Source: Lytechinus pictus
Lineage: Eukaryota > Echinodermata > Echinoidea > Temnopleuroida > Toxopneustidae
Reading direction: 5' to 3'
Assembly (NCBI RefSeq): GCF_037042905.1
Contig: NC_087253.1
Span: 12,071,001 to 12,135,000 of the forward strand
DNA: 64,000 nt
The notes under the pieces are model-generated. The model made no database searches. It was not told where the DNA came from and was given only the letters and a program-made list of their open reading frames with translations. This document shows positions 22,150 to 45,600 of the stretch, piece after piece; within the stretch, counting starts at the first letter, position 1; the number at the start of each line of letters is the position of its first letter. The position numbers were made by a program, and so were the translations under genes.

Positions 22150-22687
22150 CATAATGATATAGTCCCCAAATCCAAAAATGGGGATTATTAGAATCACACC
22201 TACCAGAACGCATGAAAGTCACTTCCTTTCTCCAGAACACAGTCCCCAACTCTCGCACAGCTCGAGAACTTGCAAAATGATAACACACACAAATGAAACA
22301 CACTTTGTTTGGATAATATACTGTTGGAGCTATCCCCACTGCGTGCCAAATGAAATGTGTATCCCATAACGTGGGGATTGTATCACGAGTATAGCTATAC
22401 TGTTGGAACTGTCCCCACTGCGTGCAAAGTGAACTGTGTATCCCATAGCACAGGGACTGCATCACGAGTATACTATACTGTTGAAACTGTCCCCACCGCC
22501 GTGAAAATCAAACTTGATTTCCCGTAGAGTGGGGACTGTATCACGAGTATATAATAGGGAGAGAACCCAAGTGTAAGTGTGTTTCATTTGTGTGTGTTAT
22601 CATTTCGCAAGTTCTCGAGCTGTGCGAATCTAATAATCCCCATTTTTGGATTTGGGGACTATATCACGATTATACCATATCATTATG
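22150..22687. mobile_element. Foldback element with internal 79-bp triplication
   Basis: Outer inverted repeats: CATAATGATAT at 22150 and ATATCATTATG ending at 22687; inside them AGTCCCCAAATCCAAAAATG pairs with CATTTTTGGATTTGGGGACT, and ACAGCTCGAGAACTTGC / CACACACAAATGAAACAC pair with sequences near 22580-22625. The core holds three tandem units of about 79 bp, at about 22320, 22399 and 22477, each running from ACTGTTGGAACTGTCCCCA to TATCACGAGTATA. No protein is encoded. Confidence 0.85.
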
Positions 22688-22719
22688 ATTTTTGTTAGAT
22701 TGGATAGTTTTTGTTTGCT

Positions 22720-23440
22720 TTAAATTTGAACTTTCTTTCTTTTCTATCCTTCTTTCTTCATCCTTCTATTCCTCCTTGCCTTTTTTGTTCCGCCTTTCTT
22801 TATTTCCTATCTTTCTTTCCTGATCCTTTCTCTCCGTGTTCATTTTGCTTTCTTTCCTTCTTTCTCTTACCTGCCTTCTTTATTAAATTTCCTTCATTCT
22901 TGCTTTCCTTAAACTTTTCTTTGCTTCCTTCCTCTCCTTTTTCTTTTCGTTCTTTCTCCTTCCATTATTTTCTTTTTATTTCATTCTCTCCTCCCTTCAT
23001 TCTTTCCTCCTTTCTTTAATTCTTTATTTTATTATCCCTTATAATTCTTTTCCCTTATTCTTTCTTTCCCTTCCTTCCTTCCTCCTTTCCCGTTTTTCTT
23101 CGTATGTTCCTTTCTTTCAATGAAGGAACAAAAATTATTTCCTTCATTCTTTCTTTCCTCCTCCTTTTTTTCCTACTTTCTTTCTCTCCTTCATTTTATC
23201 TTTCACACATTTATTCATCTTCCCTTCCTTTCTATATTCAATTCACAGATCGAATGATGGATACCATTTTTCTCTTTTAATTTTTATTCTTTTTTTCTAA
23301 CTTTCTTTTATTTTTTCCCTTCACTTTGTCTTAGTTTCAGTCTTTCTTCTCAATTCATTTCTTTTCTGTCATCTTTTCTTTCTCTTCTTCATTCTTTCGT
23401 TCACCCGCCCTTCCAATTATTTAATATATTTTTCACAAGT
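22720..23440. repeat. Long polypyrimidine (CTTT/CCTT) tract
   Basis: About 700 bp of nearly pure C/T on the plus strand, with short CTTTCTTTCC and CTTCCTTCC repeats, broken only around 23120-23140 and 23220-23280. It lies between the foldback elements and the RUVBL2 promoter. The Phe/Ser/Pro-rich frame across it is a composition artefact. Confidence 0.9.
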
Positions 23441-23989
23441 CTAACACTGTTTATCCTTCTTGTTTAGACTTAAGTTGTTATGTTTTGTCGATTGTCCCGT
23501 ATTTCATTTTGTGAAATATGGTCACCCTGCATAATTATGCCAACTCAAGATCACTCACGCTCAGCTCGCTCAAGTTGAAGATACTCGTACAACCCATGTG
23601 TTGGAACATGCGATGAAGCTTATGTGCAATTAGGATACGAGTATCAAGAAAATGTGTTATAACCCGCTTCACATGCGCCCAAACTAAATCGCGCACGCCA
23701 GTGATCGAGGCATTAAAATGATAATCCACATGGCCTGTGCGACTATCCCCAGCGGTCCTACCTAGCTCAGCTCACATTCCTAATCGATCTTGATACTTTG
23801 GCAGCTACCTAGCGGCATTCCTAAATTCACAGATCAGGCTCAGCTCTTGCTTTCAAAATTTACTATCACCTGGATAAAATTCGAGCAAGCCAAAAGCACA
23901 AAGAAATAGTCTGTCGAGCGGCAGGGAATTCCCCTTCGCACGTTTTTTCGGAGGTAAAGCGCCAGCTAGCGTTGTCATCACAGATCAAA

Positions 23990-36790
<12,801 letters not shown>

Positions 36791-36979
36791 GAATATCTAT
36801 TCAGTCCCCTCCTTTTGTCTGCAATCATCTATTTATTCTCTTCATGCTTGGAGAATCATCTCGCGGAAAAAAATCCTTAAACCCTCATCCACATTGCTAC
36901 CCAGGGAAGCTATGAAGTTGTAAAAACCACAAATTTCTTGGGCAGGAAATATTTTGTGACAAATAAGTTTGTGACTTCT

Positions 36980-37137
36980 GGGGCCCGTAACACAAAGCTT
37001 AGCGAAGAATAGGAAATATGAAAGAACACTTCTGATTGGTTCCTAGCCGGCACTTTGAACCAAATGCACATGAAACATTGATCTTGATTGGTCTGTCGAT
37101 TTCGCGATTGATCGCTTACCTTTGTGTTACGGACCCC
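36980..37137. mobile_element. MITE with GGGGCCCGTAACACAAAG ends
   Basis: GGGGCCCGTAACACAAAG at the left pairs with CTTTGTGTTACGGACCCC at the right; the interior has TGATTGGTTCC and TGATTGGTCTG words. A second copy in the opposite arrangement lies at 60921-61075 inside a NAT10 intron, and a ragged relative at about 26850-26930. Confidence 0.9.
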
Positions 37138-37312
37138 TGAAAAGTGACGTTTTTCTGTGGTGGAATTATTGCTTGAATCTGTTCATGTAAGGACCATTCA
37201 AGTACGTGATGTTTTTTTAGCTTTCATTTAGACTCTTGTTTAGTAGAAGAGCAATTCCGTAAAATAATATTTTAGTATGTCTGACCTCCATTTTCCTCAA
37301 TTCCTTCTTCTC

Positions 37313-37881
37313 TTAAAGGCCAAGTCCAGAAAATTGTTGATTTGAATCGATAGAGAAAAATAAAACAAACATAACGCTGCGAATTTCATCAAAATGGGAT
37401 GTAAAATAAGAAAGTTATGACGTTTTTAAGTTTCGCTTATTTTTCACAAAACAGTTCAACGCACAACTCCGTGATATGCAAATGAGAGAGTCTATGATGT
37501 TTATCACTCACTATTTCTTTTGTTTTTTATTGTTTGAATAATACAATATTTCAATTTTTACAGATTTGACAAAAGAAGGACCAACTTATCAGGGAGTAAT
37601 GAAATTTTGTTTCACATGATAATGGGGAGAAAATTAGAATTTTTCATATTTCATATAATAAAATACAAAAGAAATAGTGAGTGGTTGACGTCATCAGTCT
37701 GCCAATTTGCATACCGTACAGGATGTGTAGATAACTGTTTTTGTGAAATTAAGCAAAAGTTTAAAATGTCAGAACTTTCTTATTTTACATCCGATTTTGA
37801 TGAAATTTTCAGTGTTTTGCTTGTTGGATTTTTCTCCTTTTATTCAAATTAACTTTTTGGTGGGGTGGACTTGTCCTTTAA
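37313..37881. mobile_element. TTAA-flanked MITE, family AAGTCCACCCC, copy 1
   Basis: TTAAAGGCCAAGTCCA at the left, and TGGGGTGGACTTGTCCTTTAA at the right, with TTAA at both borders. Internally, AAAATAAGAAAGTTATGACG and its complement occur near each end, so the whole element is a loose palindrome. Other members are at 45019-45202, 45470-46068 and 55915-56527. Confidence 0.92.
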
Positions 37882-39002
37882 GGAATACTCAAGCCAAGAT
37901 AATTTGAGAGCATTACACCTTTTATGAAGCACAAAATGGAGACGAATACTTAATGGAATTGTCCTGAGGAAGTTAGTGCAAGGCCAATGCTTTCATACAT
38001 GTAGTTGGATTTACTTTCAGAGACCCCCTCCCTGTTTTTAAGACTTGTTCAGACATCTGCTGACAAACTCCCACAATAATCCAAACAAGATTTTTGTTCA
38101 ATGCATTTTCATGGCAAGAAAATTTTAATGACTAGGGCAGAAGTGCCAACCATTCACTTTGTGGCATATTTCTTTTTATTTTGCTATGAAAATGCATTTC
38201 CCTTTTTGCATAACAATCTTCCAAGTTCTTATCAGAGAGGTTTTGTCCAAAGCAATGGAGTATATGGATGCAAGAATGATCCAAGTTCAGCTCTTGGCCA
38301 AATTACTCATACATGAGCCCATCCGATGTGTAAATTGTATCCCAGAATATGAAAGGAAACCGACACAATCATTGGACATTGCACAAAACCCTTTTTTTTT
38401 TTCTTGATTTATTAAAAATGAATTAGTCTTTTTTGCATTCATGTACTCGATTATGCAAAATTATGTTTATTTACAAGAATGATAATTTTTCTAGCCTTGA
38501 TGCTTTGTGCGTGTTCACATACAGGAATAGAAAATATAGTTTGAATTTAAAGTGCTTTTTTGAAATCATGTCATTGCCTCTTCTCACGAAAGTAGACAAT
38601 ATCTTGCAAATATGACACCAAATCATCGATATCCATAGGCTGGATAGAGCTAGAACGCTCACTTTTGAGGCCCCAAAAAGTTCCCCAAAATGCTACACTT
38701 TTTTCCCATGCTTGTGCAAACGATTATTTTTGTCTTCACATGTAATTTGTACTACATGAAATCCATATACTTCTTTGCTAGCATTGTGAAAAATAATTGT
38801 ATATTATTGTCTTTTGCAGTTTTCTTTGCATTCCATGGTAATAAAATGTGCATATCAATTTGTTAATGAAAATGTGTCAGAGTATTATATATGTACATAT
38901 GGTCTATAGTATTATTTTTATTATTGTCATCAAGCAGCAGCATAATTTAAATTCAGCCTTATGCTTGTTTGATTTCTCTATCAGCTTTTATTTGGGGTTG
39001 CC

Positions 39003-39705
39003 TTAACCCTAAAATGGCCGGGGGGGGGGGTTCAACCCCCCCCCTTAACATTTTCTGCGATCATTCCGCCGCGCGAAATTTTTTGACCGCGCCACTCGCA
39101 GAGTTTATACTTTTAAGTCTCGCGCATCTTTTGAGACCAAATTTACGACGCCCGGGTACGCAGTTCCGAAATTAGGCAACATTTTGTAAGTGCATGTCAG
39201 ACCAAAAATTGTTCCAAAACGTGATTTTGTGTACAAAGTCAATGCAAATTGAGTTTTCTCATCTTATTCATAAAGATATGATTATTTTTACTTTAAAACA
39301 GCTGAAAGCAATTGATTTTAGCATAATTATGCTTCAAAAAGGTTGTGCAATAAATCTGGTTAAAAAAACAAAGAAAAATAAAAGGTTGAGAAATACATAA
39401 GAAATTCATAAAACAATAAAATACATAAGAAATTGATTTCCATACCGAAGTTTTTTTCAATTGCCATTGTTAAGAATGCTACAAAGAATATTTTTACCAA
39501 AAATTAGCATTCTAGGAGCTTAATTTAGTGAATTAGAGCAAAAAGTATGATTTATGCATAAATTAGCATAATTCGTATAAAATAAAATCTAATTATTTTG
39601 GAAAATTTTACCATACAGCCTTGTAGATTACATCGCACACTACCAGCGTGCAAATTTTTGCGAGATCTCAGAACAGCCAAAAAAGCCCGGCCTAGTTGGG
39701 GTTAA
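39003..39705. mobile_element. TTAA-flanked element, TTAACCCTAAAATGGCCGGG ends
   Basis: Left end TTAACCCTAAAATGGCCGGG followed by a G9TTCAAC9 hairpin; right end AAGCCCGGCCTAGTTGGGGTTAA. The inside is AT-rich without a credible ORF. It shares its right-hand TTAA with the next element. Confidence 0.8.
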
Positions 39706-39988
39706 AGGCCTGGTCCCACTGGCCGACGGACACGAAACGTATTCATAACGGATACAGCGGACAAGCAAAATTTTGGGGTGGCTCCATCCGATTTCATCCG
39801 CTCCAGACAATGGACAAAATGGGCGAACAATGAAATCACAGTTGACGGATGCTTGATGGATATAGAGTGTATGGAACACGTATGCAAAGAGTACACAATG
39901 GATACATAACATTTTCAAACTAATGGCAAGATTCTTTTCCATTGTACATCCTCTCTGCATCTGTAAGTGCAGTTGGACCAAGCCTTAA
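39702..39988. mobile_element. MITE with TTAAAGGCCTGGTCCCACTG ends
   Basis: TTAAAGGCCTGGTCCCACTG at the left pairs imperfectly with CAGTTGGACCAAGCCTTAA at the right. It abuts the previous element, the two sharing one TTAA. The inside has repeated ACGGATACA / ATCCGATTTCATCCG words. Confidence 0.8.
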
Positions 39989-40989
39989 CCAAAGCGGGTC
40001 GATTTACTGTTAACAAAACAACCAAGAAAAATCATAAGGAGGATGTTATATTTTAAATGCCACTTAGGCCACATTTATTTCCAATGACCATATTAACAAA
40101 TTGTCCAATCAAACCATACATATTTTATTACAAATAACCAAGAAATGTCAATTCATAAATTACTTTTTTTCTTTTCATTGGATGGCAAAGTTATGATAAA
40201 ACAAATAGCAAATAGGCATGAGTGCGATATTTCGCATGAGGTGAAAGAAAGATGCACTATTCAACGAGGCGTTAGCTCAGTTGAATAGAGTGTTTTTCTT
40301 TCACCGAATGTGAAATCTTGCACATTTGCACGAATAAGAATATTCGCTATTTGTGTTGTACAACGCCTCGGAATTTAGCAAAAATATGAAAAACAAGAGT
40401 TTTTCCCTGCAGTAATCTATGAAAAGGGAGCAAAAATATTGAGAGCAAAAAGCAAATCCCACAAGCACACATGACCTCGGGCAGCATTGCGCATGTAGCC
40501 AGCAAGCTATATGCGTATTTCACCTTCATTATTTACTGAGCGCAATGAATTGAATCGTATTGTGATGTCACCTCCTAAAGCAGTGCAACGGTACATTTTG
40601 GATGGTACATCATGTGTGCAACGGTACGAATGTTTGACATTCAGTCTCCCATTTGCTCGCGTACAACAAGCTAAGTGGGCTACTAGGCGTTGTACAATAA
40701 ATTTTATGCAACAGGGCCCTTGACCCCAAAAAAAAAAACTTTGTTTGTATTATCATAGGTCTGATTTTTATGCTTCATTTCACCGATCAGTATCTGCAAT
40801 CAAGCATACAAATTAAATGAACAATCAATTGTAAAGATTTGTGAAAATGGCCACTGATCTACCAGTCTTAAAGATGGATTACGAGTAACCCGTAGATTGA
40901 CTCTGAACTACAGGTTAAAAGCTTAATAGCTTTATTCCATCATTATGAAATTTCGACACCCTGAGCAAGGCGGGCTCCTGCAAGTGGTG

Positions 40990-41285
40990 ATAAGCTTTAT
41001 GAAATACATGTATGAAGTGTCAATGGGTGATTTCAAGTCCGGTGTTGGCGTTGGTGTTGGATGCACAATTTGGATTGCTTCCCCTAGCTCCAAAATCTAT
41101 TCAGAGTTTGTAAAACTGATCCAGGTCACATTGACATCGCAACATCCAGTGAGTGACTTTTCGGGACCATCTTCATTATATGTTTGGTGATATGCTCGTG
41201 TAAAAATTGACCCAACACCAGCATGAAAAGGTCAACACTGGACTCGAAATCACCCACTGCCTCATTACATAAAGCTTAGTGATCG
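40990..41285. mobile_element. Inverted-repeat element around GGGTGATTTC
   Basis: ATAAGCTTTATGAAAT, CAATGGGTGATTTCAAGTCC and GTGTTGG at the left reappear inverted at the right as CCAACACC, GGACTCGAAATCACCCACTG and CATAAAGCTTAGT. No coding capacity. Confidence 0.7.
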
Positions 41286-41520
41286 AATGCGGGCTGATTT
41301 TTATCACTGATTGAATTAATCATTAACAAGTATTTATGAAACCGGGACCCTGATTCAGCGACCACCTGTACAGAATGACCCCCTGTCTACCACGACCACG
41401 CGTTGGGTTTCCCTTGAATATACATGTAGGAAACTTACATACAAACCTAATGCTTATAAAGACTGCTTTAATTGTCTCCCTTGGGCGGTAATTACAGGGA
41501 TGCTAAAAGTTCAAAGACCA

Positions 41521-41667
41521 GGGGTCCGTTGCAGAAAGAGTTGCGTTTAAACGCAAGTCAAAATATCAATCGCAAGTCCAAAATGCGCGCTGTTGATTGG
41601 TTGAAAATCAAGTTGCGCATGATTTTTAGAGTTGCGTTTGATTGCAACTCTTTCTGCAACGGGCCCC
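41521..41667. mobile_element. 147-bp MITE with GGGGTCCGTTGCAGAAAGAG ends, copy 1
   Basis: Left GGGGTCCGTTGCAGAAAGAG; right CTCTTTCTGCAACGGGCCCC. The inner arms (TTGCGTTTAAACGCAA, TTGCGTTTGATTGCAA) also pair. A second copy of the same length is at 56895-57041. Confidence 0.92.
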
Positions 41668-41994
41668 TGCAATGCGTAAAATCTTAGGCAGGGATCCATG
41701 ACCTCGTGTGAGCCAAGGGTGTGAGTGATCACAAATAAAAAGATCTGAAAAAAGCTGAACAGTGTTGAAAAAGTCTGAAATAGGAAGAGCTCCCATACTT
41801 TTTGTACAGAGGAAATCCAAAAATAAGCTGAAATTAAGCTGAAAATCAAAACAAAAAATCTGAAATCAGATAAAAATCTGAACTCTCACACCCCTGGTGT
41901 GAGCTCATCGGGCATTGTGCATAATGCATATGAGGATAGGCTGTGATACATCTGTGAGAAAGAGCTTGGGGGATGAGCAAGAGTGAGACTTTGC

Positions 41995-42500
41995 GGCCCG
42001 AATTCTCAAAGGGGGTTTTGAAAACCATCGTTTGAACCCATGGTTTATGCAGATTTCCTGGAAAAATTCTGCTCATTTACCGCTTATTCAAGAAAAAATG
42101 TCAAATGCTGATGCACGCTTTTGACACAGAGTCGGTGGCACACCGTGACCCCGAGGAGACAAATGATTGGAGGGGCACTGTATTCTTTGTGAACATTGCT
42201 GTGCCCCTCCAATGCTTTGTCTCCTGCGGGTCACGGTCCGCCACTGCACCGAGTGCCATATTGACGCCTGTTGTCATGGTCATGTGCTCTATTTTATTCA
42301 TGAGTCCACTGTTTTAAAAAGTGGACTTGTTAATTCAAAACAGTGGACTTACTAAACCATGGCAACAGGCGTCAAAACCGTGCATCAGCATTGCACATTT
42401 TTTTAATATACGCACTAAATATGCATAATTTATACAGGAAATCTGCATAAACCATGGGTTCAGCCGATGGTCTTCAAAACCATTTTTGTGAATTTGGGCC
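41995..42500. mobile_element. Long member of the GGCCCGAATTC MITE family with nested foldback
   Basis: Left end GGCCCGAATTCTCAAAGGGG; right end ATTTTTGTGAATTTGGGCC. CAACAGGCGTCAA, CCATGGTTTATGCAGATTTCC and AACAGTGGACTT words match the element at 31764-32008. Inside it, at about 42130-42247, a separate near-perfect hairpin is inserted (see next entry). Confidence 0.85.
42130..42247. mobile_element. Nested ~118-bp hairpin insert
   Basis: GTGGCACACCGTGACCCCGA and AACAAATG-like GGAGACAAATGATTGGAGG GGCAC are matched in reverse complement by GTGCCCCTCCAATGCTTTG, TCTCCTGCGGGTCACGG and CCGCCAC. It interrupts the host MITE and has a short ~20-bp loop. Confidence 0.8.
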
Positions 42501-42667
42501 TGTATGTCTGTCTTAAGAGATGGGTTTCCCTATAAATCATGTGGACAACAAAAGTATTTGTACATACGGCGAAACCATGAAACGGCCACACACCGTCTAT
42601 GCTGTCTGCATTATCTGCAATGTATGATACATGTATAAAAAATATCTGTCCATATCTATTTCATCTC

Positions 42668-45600
42668 TCAATTCTTGAATCCCTTCCCGGACTTGAATTT
42701 CTTTTTCTTCTTCTTCTTGGCGTCCTCTTGGTCTTCTCCTCCAAAGCTCTCTCGTTCTCCTTTTCTCTTCTCCGTTTGCTTGCTCTTCTCTGCTATCCTC
42801 TTCTCTTGATCCGCACTGCAAAGGAGAAAAAGGAGAAGATAGAGTCAACAATGGTATTTTGTTGAAGAAAATATGAAAACTTTGACAAGAAAGGTATATG
42901 ACTAAGATGATGGGGGAGGGGAGGGGGGGAGGTGTCGCGCATTATGATGAAGATGATGATGATGGTAATGAATATTACGTTGTTCATTATAAAATGATGG
43001 TGATGATAATGATGGTGGTAAAATTGATGATGTTGATGATAATGATGATGATGATGATGAATATTATGTTGTTAATGATAAAATGATGGTCGTAAAATTG
43101 ATGATGATAGTGGTAAAGATAGTGATGGTGGTGGTAATGATGATGATGATAATGAAAATGATGTTGATGAGGATGATAATGATGGTGATGGTGATGATGA
43201 TGGTGATGATGATGATGATGATGATGATGATGACAATGATTGTAATTATGGTTATGATGGAGATGGTGATGATGACGATATTCAGATTTCTGCTGGTAGC
43301 AATGCTAGTGATGGAGGTGGTGTTGATCTTGAAAAACATTGAAAAAAAATATATGAAAAGTATTTTACCATTTGATGCTGATAACGTTCTTCTTCTTCCC
43401 GGACTTCAACGCATCATCCCATTCCGACTCTTGGCCTTTAATCGCATACCTAACATGAACAAAAATAGCAGAGGAAAAATGACCCATGAATGGTTATTGC
43501 TTTCATTTGATACACAATTCTTATTGCTTATTGTACACATTTCGCAAATGATTTTAAACAAATGGATATCTGACTGCTGTTGCCTGATTGACTATTGCAG
43601 GGGTATAAAATTAGATTCATTTTTCATATTTGATTTCCAGTCAAATAAATAAAACGAATGAAAGTATCAGAATTTTATATGAAATGAAAGCATATCATCT
43701 CTTGGAGAAAAAAAAAAAGAAACAAGTCATGACCATTGAAGCATTGGAAATTCCACTTTAATGATCACAAAAAGGTAATTATGAAAATATGCATTATCAA
43801 ACTGAATGAGTCATTCATTAATAATCATTTATGCACGACTGATCATAAATTTCAACTGGATGGAAAACATAGGCTCTTTCACTTCTCTTTCATATGATTT
43901 ACCATTCATCAGATTTTTTGATAGCCAGATTAGGAATTTTGACTTCCACCATAGTTCGGCCACTTATTTTCCAGAGTTGTTAATGTAAAGTGTACGAATA
44001 ATTCCTGTATACACTGAATGTACACCTAATGAAAGTTTGAGTCCACAGTATAATGTCAGCACTCTAACCATAAACATGGAGAACTCTGCCCGTCGAACCA
44101 AAGATCGTGGGTTCGAGTCGACCCCGGGCAGATGACTGAAGCCAGTGCGTTGTGTGTAAACGTCTCTTCCATGTTTCATGGATGCAGGCTATGTTACAAT
44201 GGAAAACACTGTCCCTCAGATAGGACGTTAAATGGAGGCCGCGTGTAGAGGAGAGTCACCACCTTTGTACGTTAAGAACCCACTGCACTATTCGTATAAG
44301 AGAAGGGGGAAACCCCGGTGTAGTGGTCCACCTGCATTCCACCCAGTTATATCGGGAGGAGAGACCTGCGGGTCATAGTGATTCAGTTTGCTTTTTCGCC
44401 TCCCAGGCACAGGTGACGCCAAACAAATAATAATAAGAATAATATGGGAGTGACCAGTGACTTACTTCCTAAGATCCAGTCCTTTAAGTGCTTCCAATTC
44501 TTTCTTTTGTTTGGCTTCAATCTCAGCTGCAGCTTCATCCTACAATGAAAAAAAAAGAAAGGCAAATGGGAGATGTTTCATAAAGCTGTTAACAGGTAGC
44601 ATTCACTGATCTCTCCACTAACTGGATATGCGGGGAGGGTCCTTTGTTTGAAGCCCGCGAGTTCTATTGTCCGCCATACCAGTTCCCCCAAAAGGAACGC
44701 GATCGCTCCACTAGCATGTGCATTGTGAGCGATACGCTAGCTGGCTGCACACTGAAGCTCTCATTGCTTTTCATACAAAACTTCATATATTTAAAGTGCC
44801 AGAATTTGCAATTTTCTTGAAACCATGGTTCTTTCCCAGTACATTTCGGAAACATAATTTTGAAGGGGTTGGTGTTTTTCTCACCTAAGGAAGAATGGAT
44901 TAAATCCTTGACATGTCTAGGGGTATTTTGGAGGTTTGCCAAATAACATCTTAGGGATAGGGCGAGGACTTTCTAGGTTATGCAGGCTTATAACACTGGG
45001 CTTGAAACCCCCTTTTATTTAAGTCCACCCCCAAAAAAAAAATCAAACAAGCATAACACCGAAAAATTCATCGCTTAAGTAAAACTTTAAAATATCATAA
45101 CTTTCATATTTTACTTCTGATTTTGATTAAATTTTCAGAATTATTGTGTGGTTTTTCTCTCTATTCAAATAATCTTTTCCAAGAGGTGGACTCGCCCTTT
45201 AAGAGTGTCTCTCTCTCTCTCCCTCCGTCACATCGATTGACCCTCTTCAAAGACTTCAATTATCCTCTCCCCAGTTAGTTAATAGTATAGGCAGCGGAAG
45301 CGGGAGGGGGGGGGTCCTGTCCCCCCTAAATCTTAGGTGGGGGGACAGACCCCCCAAAATTTATGTTGATAACCTTTTTTGTTCTTTTTGCTTGTCAATT
45401 TTGTTTCCTGCATCCCGGCCCCCCTCTGTAGCCTAATGTCTATTTCGGTCAGGATCTGTGCTCACAAACTTAAAGGTCAAGTCCACCCCAGGAAAATGCT
45501 GACTTGAATAAATAGAGAAAAATCAAACTAGCATAGTGCTGAAAATTTCATCAAAATCGGATGTAAAATAAGAAAGTTATGACATTTTAAAGTTTCGCTT

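Larger units (their letters stand above)
21114..23989. promoter_or_regulatory. Shared upstream region of divergent CMTR2 and RUVBL2
   Basis: The two start codons are 2.9 kb apart on opposite strands, so both promoters must lie here. No TATA box stands out near either ATG. The RUVBL2 ATG has a favourable context (CAAAATGG). Most of the middle is occupied by two foldback elements and a pyrimidine tract, leaving the likely promoter DNA at about 21114-21540 and 23450-23989. The exact transcription starts cannot be read from the sequence. Confidence 0.4.
36791..42667. other. Intergenic region between convergent RUVBL2 and NAT10
   Basis: No gene with more than chance ORFs is visible. The region contains the RUVBL2 3' UTR (end unknown), at least seven short DNA transposons listed separately, and the NAT10 3' UTR. 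A minus-strand AATAAA (TTTATT at 42293-42298) lies about 370 nt past the NAT10 stop and could serve as its poly(A) signal, but it sits inside a MITE. 38000-39000 and 40000-40980 hold only AT-rich DNA and a hairpin (AGGTGAAAGAAAGA / TCTTTCACC) near 40240-40310. Confidence 0.6.

Noticed and set aside
22711..23019. Phe/Ser/Leu-rich membrane-like ORF
   Set aside because: A composition artefact of the polypyrimidine tract.
38838..38850. AATAAA as the RUVBL2 poly(A) signal
   Set aside because: It lies 2 kb past the stop and beyond other MITEs; possible, but nothing in the sequence supports it over nearer variants.
42898..43652. Met/Val-rich 189-codon frame and its Ile-rich antisense
   Set aside because: Again (GAT)n repeat, overlapping a real NAT10 exon on the other strand (43449-43369).
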